DNA of 61,476 nucleotides from DASXVX01 sp036504075 (GTDB lineage: Bacteria > Bacillota > Sulfobacillia > Symbiobacteriales > Symbiobacteriaceae), in the NCBI GenBank assembly GCA_036504075.1, contig DASXVX010000064.1, positions 1 through 61,476 of the forward strand, read 5' to 3'. Both the position numbers and the translations under genes were made by a program. The notes below the pieces were generated by a model. It was not told the DNA's origin. It did not search any database and worked only from the letters and a program-made list of their open reading frames with translations. Shown piece by piece: positions 1-8,808 of the stretch. The first letter of the stretch is position 1, and the number at the start of each line of letters is the position of its first letter.

Positions 1-2934
1 GGTCGACACGGTGGCACCCGAGCCGCCGCCGCTCTTGTCGCCGTAGGTGATCGTCAACGTCCCGCCCGCCGCCAGTGTCACGCCCGATACCGTGACTGTC
101 TGCCCGGACACTGACACTGCTCCTGCGCTGGCTTTGGTATACCCGGCGCCGGTCGCCGTAGTGCTGGGTGGACTCCAGCCCGTGGGCACCTCGATGCTGA
201 CCGCACCGTTATTCGTACCACCCGTCCCCGCGGAATACGTGAACGTCAGTGTCTGGCCCGTCTGACCAGCCGACACGCTCGTAGCAGGCAGCGTCAGCGT
301 TCCGCTCCCGTCCACCGCATAGACCGTGGCAGTCGGCAATGCCGTCAATGCCGTCAGCGTGCCCCCCGCCGTCACCTTCGACTGCGCCACAAACGTCGCC
401 ACGCCTGACGTTGCCGTAGCAGTGGCACCCGGACCACCGCCGCTCTTGCTACCGTAGGTGATCGTCAGCGTCCCGCCGCCGGATAGCGTTACGCCCGATA
501 CGGTGATGGTCTGCCCCGAGACCGATACCATCCCAGTACTTGCCGTGGTGTACCCGGGGGCCGTAGGCGTCGTACTTGGCGCGCTCCACCCCACTGGCGG
601 CACCCACACTGAAACGGCTCCGGCGCTTATCCCGCCCGTCGCCGCTGTGTAAGTGAATGTGAATGACTGACCTGTCTGACCAGCCGACACATTTGTGGGG
701 GCCAACGTTATCGTCCCGCTGCCGTCGACCCCGGACCGTGGATCAAGGTTCACCTGAACCGGGGTGAAGTGCATGTTTGCGGTGCCATCGCCCAACTGCC
801 CGCTCCCGCCACTCCCCCACGCCCAGACTGTCCCGTCTGTCTTCAACGCCAGGCTGTGAAACATCCCTGCGGCAATCGCTTCCACGCCAATCAGACTGGA
901 GACCTGCACGGGAGTGGTGTGGTTGGTGGCGGTGCCATCGCCCAACTGACCGTAGATACCAAACCCCCATGCCCAGACGGTTCCGTCTGATTTTAGCCCC
1001 AGAGAGTGGATATACCCTCCAGCAACGGCCACCATGCCTGTGAGCCCGTAGACTTGCACCGGGTTGTAACGTGTGGTGGTGGTACCATCGCCCAACTGTC
1101 CGTTTCCGTTGTCGCCCCACGCCCAGACGGTTCCGTCCGACTTCACCGCCAGGGACCATCGATCTCCTCCAGCGACCGCGACGACGCCGGTAAGTCCGGG
1201 AACTTGTACTGGCGTGTTGCGCTGAGTCGTGGTGCCGTCGCCCAGCTGCCCGTTCATGTTGCTCCCCCACGCCCAAAGGGTTCCGTCAGACTTTACCGCC
1301 AGGGAGTGCCAGGACCCTGCTGCAACCGCCACCACACCAGTCAGCCCGGATACCTGTACCGGAATGAGACGTCGAGTGATTGTGCCATCGCCCAACTGAC
1401 CGGAACTGCCGGTCCCCCACGCCCAGACAGTCCCATCCGTTGTTAGGGCCAGAGAATCATGGTCTCCTGCAGCCACCGCTCTCACACCCGTTATTCCGGA
1501 AACCTGAGCGAGGGTGCTGCGGCTGAGCGCAGTAGTGCCATCGCCCAACTCCCCGTCCTGATCACTCCCCCACGCCCAGACCGTCCCGTCCGACTTGACG
1601 GCCAACGAGTGGTTATAACCTGTCACCTGCACCAGGTCGGTTTGTCCACCCACCAGTTGGACCGGCTGAATGGGAGACGTCACCTTTGCAAGATACCCAT
1701 CACCCAGTTGCCCGGAAGTGTCATCCCCCCATGCCCAGACTGTGCCATCTGATTTGACCCCCAGGGAGTGATAGCCCCCTCCTGCGAGTGCCGCCGCACC
1801 GGCAAGCCCCGAGATCTGTACTGGACTGTTGCGCTGGACGGTGGTGCCATCGCCCACCTGACCATACTGGTTCCAGCCCCAGCCCCAGGCGGTTCCGTCT
1901 GACGTGATGGCGAGGGATTGCCAATAATACCCCGCGGCCACCGCCACTGCACCAGTAAGCCCAGATACCTGTACTGGACTGTTGCGCTGAATTTCTTGGG
2001 TACCGATCCCCAGTTGCCCCGAAGAGTTAGCCCCCCATCCCCAGACGGTCCCATCCGACTTGAGGGCAAGGGAGTGGCTTTTGCCGGCGGAAACTTTAGT
2101 TATCCCGGTGAGGCCGGAAACCTGTACCGAAGTGAGACGTTGAGTGGTAGTGCTGTCGCCCAGTTCCCCGTCTCCGTTATACCCCCACGCCCAAACGGTC
2201 CCGTCCGATTTCACCGCCAGGGAATGAAATGTCCCAGCAGCAACCGCAATTACGCCAGTCAGCCCGGAGACTTGTACCGGACTGGTACGCTGTGTTGTGG
2301 TACCATCGCCCAATTGCCCGTATGTATTCGAGCCCCAGGCCCAGACGGTTCCGTCTGACGTCACCGCCAGGGACCAGGAATCCCCTGCGGCCACCCCAAT
2401 CACGCCAGTCAGCCCGGGAACCTGTCTTGGAAGGTAGTGACTGTAGGTGGTACCATCACCAAGCTGCCCATATGTGTTATACCCCCATGCCCAGAGGGTC
2501 CCATCCGATTTCACCGCCAGGGTGTGATAGGTGGCTGTATCAACTCCAACCACACCCGTAAGCCCGGCGGTTGGCACAGGCGTGTTCCGGTCGGTAGAGG
2601 TGCCGTCACCTATCTGACCGTACGCGTTTCTTCCCCACCCCCATACAGTGCCGTTGGACATAAGGACTAAGGAAGTTTGTTGACCAGCAGCAACCGCGGA
2701 GGCTCCGGTGAGGCCAGAGACCTGCACAGGGCTGCTCCTCTGCGTCGGAATGCCCAGGCCAAGTTGCCCGTAATCATTCGCTCCCCATGTGCGTCCCCCG
2801 GCCGCAGTCGTTAACGAATAGTACCTGCCACTGCCGATCGAAGTCTTGGCCTCCGCGATGCCCGAAAAAGCAAGCGTAAGAACGACTGCTATGATCATGA
2901 CGGTCAAGACTGACGGTCTGACTCGACAAGACAT
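1..2934 (-). CDS. Exported RCC1-repeat protein with C-terminal Ig-like repeats (3' end outside window)
   Basis: At least 978 codons are open to the window edge. The ATG at 2934 is preceded by AGAGGGG. Residues 1-29 form a signal peptide (short basic start, then a hydrophobic stretch ending at AEA). Residues about 30-735 contain 14 copies of a 50-residue RCC1 unit of the type SDGTVWAWG...YGQLGDGT, visible as a 150-bp DNA periodicity. RCC1 proteins usually fold seven such units into one propeller, so 14 units suggest two propellers in tandem. Beyond residue 735 lie beta-rich Ig-like repeats with a 137-residue period: the DNA at 47 matches that at 458. An extracellular or cell-surface binding role is inferred; no enzyme motif is visible. 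Confidence 0.9.
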   Translation of the reverse strand, partial: MSCRVRPSVLTVMIIAVVLTLAFSGIAEAKTSIGSGRYYSLTTAAGGRTWGANDYGQLGLGIPTQRSSPVQVSGLTGASAVAAGQQTSLVLMSNGTVWGWGRNAYGQIGDGTSTDRNTPVPTAGLTGVVGVDTATYHTLAVKSDGTLWAWGYNTYGQLGDGTTYSHYLPRQVPGLTGVIGVAAGDSWSLAVTSDGTVWAWGSNTYGQLGDGTTTQRTSPVQVSGLTGVIAVAAGTFHSLAVKSDGTVWAWGYNGDGELGDSTTTQRLTSVQVSGLTGITKVSAGKSHSLALKSDGTVWGWGANSSGQLGIGTQEIQRNSPVQVSGLTGAVAVAAGYYWQSLAITSDGTAWGWGWNQYGQVGDGTTVQRNSPVQISGLAGAAALAGGGYHSLGVKSDGTVWAWGDDTSGQLGDGYLAKVTSPIQPVQLVGGQTDLVQVTGYNHSLAVKSDGTVWAWGSDQDGELGDGTTALSRSTLAQVSGITGVRAVAAGDHDSLALTTDGTVWAWGTGSSGQLGDGTITRRLIPVQVSGLTGVVAVAAGSWHSLAVKSDGTLWAWGSNMNGQLGDGTTTQRNTPVQVPGLTGVVAVAGGDRWSLAVKSDGTVWAWGDNGNGQLGDGTTTTRYNPVQVYGLTGMVAVAGGYIHSLGLKSDGTVWAWGFGIYGQLGDGTATNHTTPVQVSSLIGVEAIAAGMFHSLALKTDGTVWAWGSGGSGQLGDGTANMHFTPVQVNLDPRSGVDGSGTITLAPTNVSAGQTGQSFTFTYTAATGGISAGAVSVWVPPVGWSAPSTTPTAPGYTTASTGMVSVSGQTITVSGVTLSGGGTLTITYGSKSGGGPGATATATSGVATFVAQSKVTAGGTLTALTALPTATVYAVDGSGTLTLPATSVSAGQTGQTLTFTYSAGTGGTNNGAVSIEVPTGWSPPSTTATGAGYTKASAGAVSVSGQTVTVSGVTLAAGGTLTITYGDKSGGGSGATVST

Positions 2935-3035
2935 TAGAACTACCCCTCTTCTGGGTCTTTGATGCGTACCCGTATCGATTGATTAATAGGGGCCATTACC
3001 GTCCGCGACGAAGCGGTTACATTACCCTGCTGTTG

Positions 3036-4112
3036 TCACTTTTGCCCGTCGATCGTCACGAACTCATCACTCTGCTGACTGATAACATACGCAGTGGCGG
3101 TGGCCGGTTCAAGCACCACCGCCTGAGGGGCGTCTTGCATGCGAACGGTCCTCAGGCTACCTGTAGCCCCGCCGATAATCGTCACATTACGGCTGTGACC
3201 GTTGGCAACGTAGATTCGATCGCTCACCGGGTCAACGGCCAGGGCCACGGGGTGGAGCGCCTCAATGTCAGTGATCGTGCTCGTCTCACCCGTTCTCTCG
3301 TCGATCACGGACACGTCGTTGCTCCCGGCGTTGGCGACATAAACCTTGCGGGTCCCAGGATTAACCGCAACGGCCACTGGACCCGTTCCGGTGGCAATCG
3401 TTTGGGTACTGCCACTGTTCCCGTCGATTATGGTCACGTTCGAACTGCCGCGGTTGGCCACATAGATCCGGTTGCTCCCCGGATTCACCGCAATCGCCCA
3501 GGGGAGCTTCGCGTTGACATCTTTAATGGTTTGAGCATGGCTCCCGTCGCCATCCATCACCGTCACATCTTGGCTGCCGGCGTTGGCGACATAGACCTTG
3601 TTGGTGACCGGGTTGATCGCCAGGGCCACCGGCCGCGTTCCCACCGGAATCGTATCCGCAGCACCGGTATTTCCGTCGAGCACGGTCAGATCATTGCTGC
3701 CGCGGTGAAGCACATAGAGCCGGCCCGTCACCGGGTGCACCTCCATGGCAATGGGGACCCCACCGCTATTCAGGCGCGTCGCGTGCTTCGTGATTCCGTC
3801 GATTGCCGTGATGTTGTTGTCCCGGTTGGCGAAATAGACCTTGCCGGTCATTGAGTTGACTGCCACAGCACGAGTGGATTCAGCGCTGTCATCCGGGACG
3901 ACGCTGCCTTCGGAACCAGCGGGCGCCGCCGCCACTTTCATGTTGGTGCTCGTGCTGTTTGTCACCGCGGTCCCAAAGCCCCCGGGCACTGTCTGGCCGG
4001 TTGCCTGGCCAATGCTCAGACCGACCAGAACCAGGGCGCCGACAACCGCGAGATAAGGGAGCAGTCTTGCCCTCAGGATGCCTGTGTAACTGTGATTGCG
4101 CTTTCGATTCAC
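3036..4112 (-). CDS. Exported YVTN/NHL-type beta-propeller protein
   Basis: This 358-residue protein starts at a GTG with AGGAG nine bases upstream. Residues 15-38 form a hydrophobic signal or anchor segment. The remainder is six to seven repeats of about 40 residues of the form INPVTNKVYVANAGSQDVTV, which is the YVTN beta-propeller family of bacterial surface proteins. Ligand and role are unknown. It is transcribed in the same direction as the RCC1 protein, 101 bp away, so the two may be surface proteins expressed together. No catalytic residues are recognisable. Confidence 0.85.
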   Translation of the reverse strand: MNRKRNHSYTGILRARLLPYLAVVGALVLVGLSIGQATGQTVPGGFGTAVTNSTSTNMKVAAAPAGSEGSVVPDDSAESTRAVAVNSMTGKVYFANRDNNITAIDGITKHATRLNSGGVPIAMEVHPVTGRLYVLHRGSNDLTVLDGNTGAADTIPVGTRPVALAINPVTNKVYVANAGSQDVTVMDGDGSHAQTIKDVNAKLPWAIAVNPGSNRIYVANRGSSNVTIIDGNSGSTQTIATGTGPVAVAVNPGTRKVYVANAGSNDVSVIDERTGETSTITDIEALHPVALAVDPVSDRIYVANGHSRNVTIIGGATGSLRTVRMQDAPQAVVLEPATATAYVISQQSDEFVTIDGQK

Positions 4113-4150
4113 CAGTGTTCACTCCTCGCTGGACATTTGCACCGGACAGT

Positions 4151-4167
4151 GAGGTAGTTATTACCTC
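4151..4167. promoter_or_regulatory. Perfect inverted repeat upstream of the YVTN gene
   Basis: GAGGTA-N5-TACCTC lies about 40 bp upstream of the GTG of the YVTN propeller gene. This is where an operator would overlap its promoter. The binding protein is unknown. Confidence 0.45.
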
Positions 4168-4711
4168 TGTTAGCAGCAGTGACTGGGGCATTCGCCCGGT
4201 CGTCGGCACCGCGGAGAAAGACCACACCACGTAACCGCCACACCGCTCATCTGAGAGTGCGCTATGACACCGTCCCCCTCGGGTAAATCATCTGTACCCC
4301 CGACTCGCGTTTTGTTTGCACACCCATACATTTACCTAAACCGTAACTCCGGCGGTATTATTCGTCCAGCCTATATCGTCAGCAAAAACCGACACGTCTT
4401 ATTATTTTAAAACAGTATATTTACCATATTGCAACTATCAGTCATTCGCTGTTGCGCAAGAACCCAGACCGCCGCTCCCCGAACGGCCGGTTGGCTGTGC
4501 GTTAACCTGGGCGCACCTGCTTCCCGAAGAAGGCTTCACCCGGGGCCGTCTGCGGACGACAAAAAAGGCAGCCTTGCGGCCACCGTGGCGTCACACCGTC
4601 CCACCCGCCTCGTGCCGCGGGAACTCGCATTCGGGAACAGTCGCGGTACGGGCAAGATCCGGCAGTTTTGGCTTGCTGGCACGAATGGTAGGGGGCGGAA
4701 TGGATTTCTAA
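4168..4711. other. Intergenic region, no convincing gene
   Basis: This region lies between divergently transcribed units. It has an AT-richer patch around 4300-4440, unlike the surrounding DNA. Open frames here are short, lack Shine-Dalgarno sites and show no family resemblance. Confidence 0.5.
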
Positions 4712-4740
4712 TTGTAATAGAACAATCCTGCATATATAAT
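4712..4740 (+). promoter_or_regulatory. Sigma-A-like promoter of the conjugation module
   Basis: TTGTAA (4712-4717), a 17-bp spacer and a perfect TATAAT (4735-4740) lie about 30 bp upstream of the first tcp-like gene. Initiation would be near 4747, leaving a short leader. This is the only strong promoter seen ahead of the five-gene unit, so it probably drives all of it. Confidence 0.7.
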
Positions 4741-4772
4741 TATTCGTGCTGCTAATTACGGCCAAGGGGTAC

Positions 4773-5636
4773 ATGAACGTGCTAAAGGAACGACTCAAAC
4801 TCGCTGCCCGGTGGACTCTCTGGCTTATCCTCGCCTGGTTGGTGCTGCGGGGTGTAGTATCCGTCGTAACGCCTGCACGACCGGCCGTCGCTCCAGCCCA
4901 AACCGTTTCGAACCCCCTCCCGGAAAGCCCGGATTCGGGGGTTCATGCCTTGCTATTCGCCCGCGAGTACCTGACCTGGCAGCGTGGCAAGGCTGACGCA
5001 CATGATCAGCGGTTGCGCCCCTGGCTCCCGGCTGGTGTTGACCCCAAAGATGCGGTCGACCTGCGTAACGCACCAAAGGATCAGTCGGTCCGCGGCGCCT
5101 GGGTGTACCGGACGACCCCCGAGGGCGGAGACCGCAGCATCATTACAGTCTTGGCCGAAGTTATCACCAGCGAAGGGGACAAGCAGGAACCGCCCCGGTT
5201 GGTCATGCTGGCAGTTCCGATGGTTCGTATGCCAACGGGCCCGGCTGTTGCTGACCTCCCTTCCTTCCTGCCGGCTCCCCAGGTGACACAAGGCGACAGT
5301 CCTGCACGTGCGGGCAGCGCGTTACCGGATGAAAACGGCGAAGTGCTGACCCTGATGCAGGCGTTTTTCAAAGCCTTTGCCGACGGCTCCGACACGCGCT
5401 TCTTCCTGACCACCGGAACCAAGGTGACCGGGTTCAGCCCCGGTCTATTCGCATTGGTACGGGTGCCCAAGGTGCGAATCCTGAAACAGGCAGACGCCAC
5501 CGTCGTAATCGCCGATGTGGTCTGGAAAGACCTGACCGCGGGGGCTGAATTCCGACAGCGGTACGCACTGGACTTGGTTCGACGGGATCGCTGGCTGATC
5601 AAGCAACTTCTCGTGGAAAGGGGCCTGGGGCAGTGA
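4773..5636 (+). CDS. TcpC/ConC-like conjugation protein (VirB8-like)
   Basis: This 287-residue protein has a short cytoplasmic N-terminus, one membrane helix at about residues 9-30, and a soluble extracellular region. This is the bitopic layout of TcpC (pCW3), Orf13 (Tn916) and ConC. The C-terminal half, with an FFKAFADG...RFFLTTGTKVTGFS segment, resembles the second TcpC domain, which has an NTF2/VirB8-like fold. The ATG at 4773 follows AAGGGG with short spacing. A GTG at 4746 would be almost leaderless and adds nine unlikely residues. The stop overlaps the next start (GTGA). The protein is expected to scaffold the mating channel at the membrane. Confidence 0.75.
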   Translation: MNVLKERLKLAARWTLWLILAWLVLRGVVSVVTPARPAVAPAQTVSNPLPESPDSGVHALLFAREYLTWQRGKADAHDQRLRPWLPAGVDPKDAVDLRNAPKDQSVRGAWVYRTTPEGGDRSIITVLAEVITSEGDKQEPPRLVMLAVPMVRMPTGPAVADLPSFLPAPQVTQGDSPARAGSALPDENGEVLTLMQAFFKAFADGSDTRFFLTTGTKVTGFSPGLFALVRVPKVRILKQADATVVIADVVWKDLTAGAEFRQRYALDLVRRDRWLIKQLLVERGLGQ

Positions 5637-5947
5637 ACCGAATGCGGGCGTTCCTTGCAACAACACTGGTATACCTATTCCTTCCTGGAGGCGAAGCCCT
5701 CGCCGAATCGCCCGTTGGTGGAGGCGTCAACCCCGGTGAGCGTATAGGCACCTGGCTGTATCAAAACGTAACGGCGCTGTTTATCCCGATCCTGGCGGCC
5801 ATCTCCCTGTACTATCTGGCCCGGCGGCAGTTTACGCAGTTCCTTTCCTTTGCGGCTTTTGCAGTGCTTGCAACGCTGTTCATCTATGGGGGCACCGAGT
5901 TCAAGGATGCCGCCGTAGGCCTGACCAAATGGGTGATCGGAAAGTAG
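5633..5947 (+). CDS. Small TcpD-like conjugation membrane protein
   Basis: This 104-residue protein has an N-terminal signal-like helix and two further hydrophobic helices (about residues 48-65 and 70-90). Its size and position between tcpC-like and tcpE-like genes match TcpD or the TrbC/VirB2-like small membrane proteins of Gram-positive conjugation clusters. The start GTG overlaps the upstream stop by four bases, suggesting translational coupling. The assignment rests mainly on order, size and topology. Confidence 0.6.
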   Translation: MNRMRAFLATTLVYLFLPGGEALAESPVGGGVNPGERIGTWLYQNVTALFIPILAAISLYYLARRQFTQFLSFAAFAVLATLFIYGGTEFKDAAVGLTKWVIGK

Positions 5948-5951
5948 CGGT

Positions 5952-6356
5952 GTGGCGATGCGTCTGCCTACATATCGTCAGGTGTGGACATTGGAACGGG
6001 TCATCTACAAAATTGAGGGCGTTCGGCTCCCAATCGCTGTAACCTTCCGGCAGGTCGGCCTGTTCCTGAGCGCCGTGGCGGGTATGGCGGTGTTGAGCCG
6101 CATTCCCATTGTGGTGCGGCTACCCGCCACCGTCCGATACGTGCTCGCCCCGAGTTTGATTACCTGGTACCTGACCAAGCAATCGCTGGATGGCAAGCCC
6201 CCGCACCGGTGGCTTCTGAGCCTGGTGCGATACTGGCTGGGGCCACAACGTCTGTTGAACTTCCGGCCCCGCCCGCCAATGCCCCGGCGTCTCCGTTTTA
6301 CCGCTGCAGTGCTTATACGGGGGAATTCCGATGCCGTTTCCGATCACCTTTCTTGA
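5952..6356 (+). CDS. TcpE-like conjugation membrane protein
   Basis: This 134-residue protein has an N-terminal motif of the form YRQVWTLERVIYKIEG followed by LPIAVTFRQVGLF and two membrane helices. This closely resembles TcpE/ConD family proteins (PF12648 type), which localise the VirB4-type ATPase at the cell pole in pCW3. GGAAAG precedes the GTG by seven bases; an ATG two codons later is an alternative start. The 3' end overlaps the next gene by 26 bp. Confidence 0.75.
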   Translation: MAMRLPTYRQVWTLERVIYKIEGVRLPIAVTFRQVGLFLSAVAGMAVLSRIPIVVRLPATVRYVLAPSLITWYLTKQSLDGKPPHRWLLSLVRYWLGPQRLLNFRPRPPMPRRLRFTAAVLIRGNSDAVSDHLS

Positions 6357-8808
6357 AGCAAACCTGGTTCTTAACCGGCAGCAGGAAACCTGGGCAGTGT
6401 ACCGGCTCCAGTCCTGGCATTACGAGCACCTGAGCACCAACGAGCGCACCTCATTACTGAACCGGCTGACCCGGTTGCTTACGAGCCTGGAAGATCTGGA
6501 GGGGCAGTTGCTCCTGGTGCCGGTTCCCCACCGGGTTGAGTCGCACTTTGCCCGGTTGAGCGGGCAGGCTGCCGGACCACTGGCGGCCCTGACGCGCTCT
6601 CATTACGAGGCTGTAGGCAGCCGCCTGATACACACGCTGCCAGGCGAGTCTGTCGACTATCTCCCATACCTCTGCCTCAAGCTGCCCCGCCCCCGAGGTG
6701 ATGGTGAGCAGGGCAGCCACTCGTTTCTGCAAGACCTCTGGCAGGAGCCCAAGCGCTTCCTGGAAGAGTTAGCTGGTGTCAATAGCGAAGTCCGGCCCGA
6801 ATCGGAAGTAAGGGAAGCACTTCAGCGCGAAGACATGCTGTACCAACGGCTGGCTCGACTGGTGCGGGTCGAGCGGCCCAGCACCGCGGAGATAGCCCGA
6901 CTGATCCAACACTCCTTTTTCCGGGGGATCGGTGAACCCGATGCCGGCCCTGACTGGCATTCGGACACGGTGGCTACTGTCGGGTCCGGCGGGCGGCTCC
7001 GGCTTGAGAACTCCCGCACCAGCCTGCACACGCTGGCCGCGGGCGAAATGGACCTGAGCAGTCCGCGGCGAATCGGCATCACCCAGGTATACGCCGGCAC
7101 CGAACGAACCGGCTACTCCGCCTTTGCTGCACTGGGCGCCGTTCCGGATGAGTTGACCTTTCCCGGTGGGGAATGGCTGTATACCCTGCAGAACCTCCCT
7201 TTTCCGGTAGAGGTCTGCCTGCGCTGGCGCAGTATCGGCCACCGGAGCACCCTGGCCCTGGTGCGGCAAAAGAAGCTGGATATTAATGACCAGGGGCAAC
7301 ATACCCGGCAGTCGGGAGAAGAGCTGCCGCTCTCGCTGCTCGACGCTCACGACCAGGCCATCCGGCTGGAGCACGAACTGAAGCAGCGCCAGTTCCCGTT
7401 GCTGGAGACGTCGTGCCTGTTCGCTGTCTCCAGCCCGGACCAGCGTATACTCCTGGACCGGATCCAGCGACTGAAAGATCACTTTGCCGCCCTGCAAATG
7501 GGTGTGGAAGTGCCCACAGGCGACCAGCTGGCAGCATTCCAGGACTTTCTCCCCGGCGCTCCCCGGCAGCTGTCCGACTACCTCCACCGGTTGCCGCCGG
7601 AGGTGGTGGCCGCCTCGATGTTCCTGGCCACTCGTTCACTGGGGGACCTCTCGGGGCCTTACCTTGGTCGTGTCGGATTACTGAACAAGCCGGTGTTCCT
7701 GGACCCGGCAAGGCCGCCCCGCATTAACCGCAGCGCCAGTGTGGCCTTTCTCGGCACGCTGGGCGGCGGCAAGAGCTTCGCCGCTAATCTTCTGACTTAC
7801 CTGGCGGTCGTTACCCGAAATGCCCGCGTCCTGGTTCTCGACCCAAAAGGCGAACGGAGCGCCTGGCCGCAACTGCTGCCGGAACTGGAGGGTCACCTCC
7901 AGGTAATCAGTCTGACACCTTCGCCGGACGACGACGGGAAGCTCGATCCGTTCATTATGGGCCGTTCCTTGCCGCCGGAGGAACTGAAAGAGGTCGGCAA
8001 TCTGGCGCTCTCCCTCCTCTGCTTCCTGACCGGTGCGACGACCGGCGATGCCAAGTTCCTGGCCCTGATGGAGGCCGTGGAGCGGGTTAAGCAGTCGCCG
8101 GTCCGCAGCATGCGAAGTGTCATCGCACACCTGGCCGAAATGAGTGCCGACGATTCCGCGTCGGCAGGTTTGGCGCGCTATCTCGAGGCCCTCAGTCAGC
8201 AGGCCTATGCAAACTTGCTCTTCGGTAAGGGGGATGAGGCTGGGCTTGACGTTTCGACCGCCCTGACAATCCTGCAATTGCAGCAACTGCAGATGCCGCC
8301 CGCCGGCAAGCCCCAGGCGGATTACAGCCTGGAGGAGTTGCTGTCGCTGGCACTGATGCATGCGGTCACGGCGTTTGCCACCCTCTTTACCCGGCGCGAC
8401 CGGGGGATTTTCAAGGTGGTCCTGCTGGACGAAGCATGGGCAGTCCTCGCCAGCACGCAGGGCAGGGGGCTGGTCGCCAATCTCCTGCGCGCCGGCCGGG
8501 CCATGAACAACGCGGTCTACCTCGTCACCCAGAACACGGCTGACCTGCTGGACGAAACCATCCGTAACAACATTGGCGCCAAGTTTGTCTTCCGATCCCA
8601 GGACCAGGAAGAGATCGCTCGGGTGCTCCAGTTCCTGAACCTGGAGGCCAATGAGGAAAACGTGCTTGCCGTGCGAAACCTGGAGACCGGAGCCGCACTC
8701 ATGCAGGATCTCGACGGGCGCGTGGGCGTCGTTCAAATCGACCCGGTGTTGGGGCACCTCTCTCGGGCCTTCGACACCAGGCCGCCACAGGCGGTGGGAT
8801 CGTCGTGA
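6331..8808 (+). CDS. TcpF/ConE-like VirB4-family conjugation ATPase
   Basis: This 825-residue ATPase powers the type IV-like mating channel. The Walker A motif GTLGGGKS ends at Lys481-Ser482. Walker B (VVLLDEAW) has Asp700-Glu701. A downstream TQNTADLLD segment and an FRSQDQEE segment match the AAA_10 part of ConE, YddE and TcpF. The N-terminal 450 residues have the expected non-ATPase VirB4 domain. It lies directly after the TcpE-like protein and four bases before the stop it shares with the VirB6-like gene. The gene appears intact. Confidence 0.88.
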   Translation: MPFPITFLEANLVLNRQQETWAVYRLQSWHYEHLSTNERTSLLNRLTRLLTSLEDLEGQLLLVPVPHRVESHFARLSGQAAGPLAALTRSHYEAVGSRLIHTLPGESVDYLPYLCLKLPRPRGDGEQGSHSFLQDLWQEPKRFLEELAGVNSEVRPESEVREALQREDMLYQRLARLVRVERPSTAEIARLIQHSFFRGIGEPDAGPDWHSDTVATVGSGGRLRLENSRTSLHTLAAGEMDLSSPRRIGITQVYAGTERTGYSAFAALGAVPDELTFPGGEWLYTLQNLPFPVEVCLRWRSIGHRSTLALVRQKKLDINDQGQHTRQSGEELPLSLLDAHDQAIRLEHELKQRQFPLLETSCLFAVSSPDQRILLDRIQRLKDHFAALQMGVEVPTGDQLAAFQDFLPGAPRQLSDYLHRLPPEVVAASMFLATRSLGDLSGPYLGRVGLLNKPVFLDPARPPRINRSASVAFLGTLGGGKSFAANLLTYLAVVTRNARVLVLDPKGERSAWPQLLPELEGHLQVISLTPSPDDDGKLDPFIMGRSLPPEELKEVGNLALSLLCFLTGATTGDAKFLALMEAVERVKQSPVRSMRSVIAHLAEMSADDSASAGLARYLEALSQQAYANLLFGKGDEAGLDVSTALTILQLQQLQMPPAGKPQADYSLEELLSLALMHAVTAFATLFTRRDRGIFKVVLLDEAWAVLASTQGRGLVANLLRAGRAMNNAVYLVTQNTADLLDETIRNNIGAKFVFRSQDQEEIARVLQFLNLEANEENVLAVRNLETGAALMQDLDGRVGVVQIDPVLGHLSRAFDTRPPQAVGSS

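Noticed and set aside
743..2670. Long frames on both strands overlapping the RCC1 gene
   Set aside because: They are repeat-driven shadows: His/Arg/Pro-rich, with no ribosome sites, and out of phase with the RCC1 frame.
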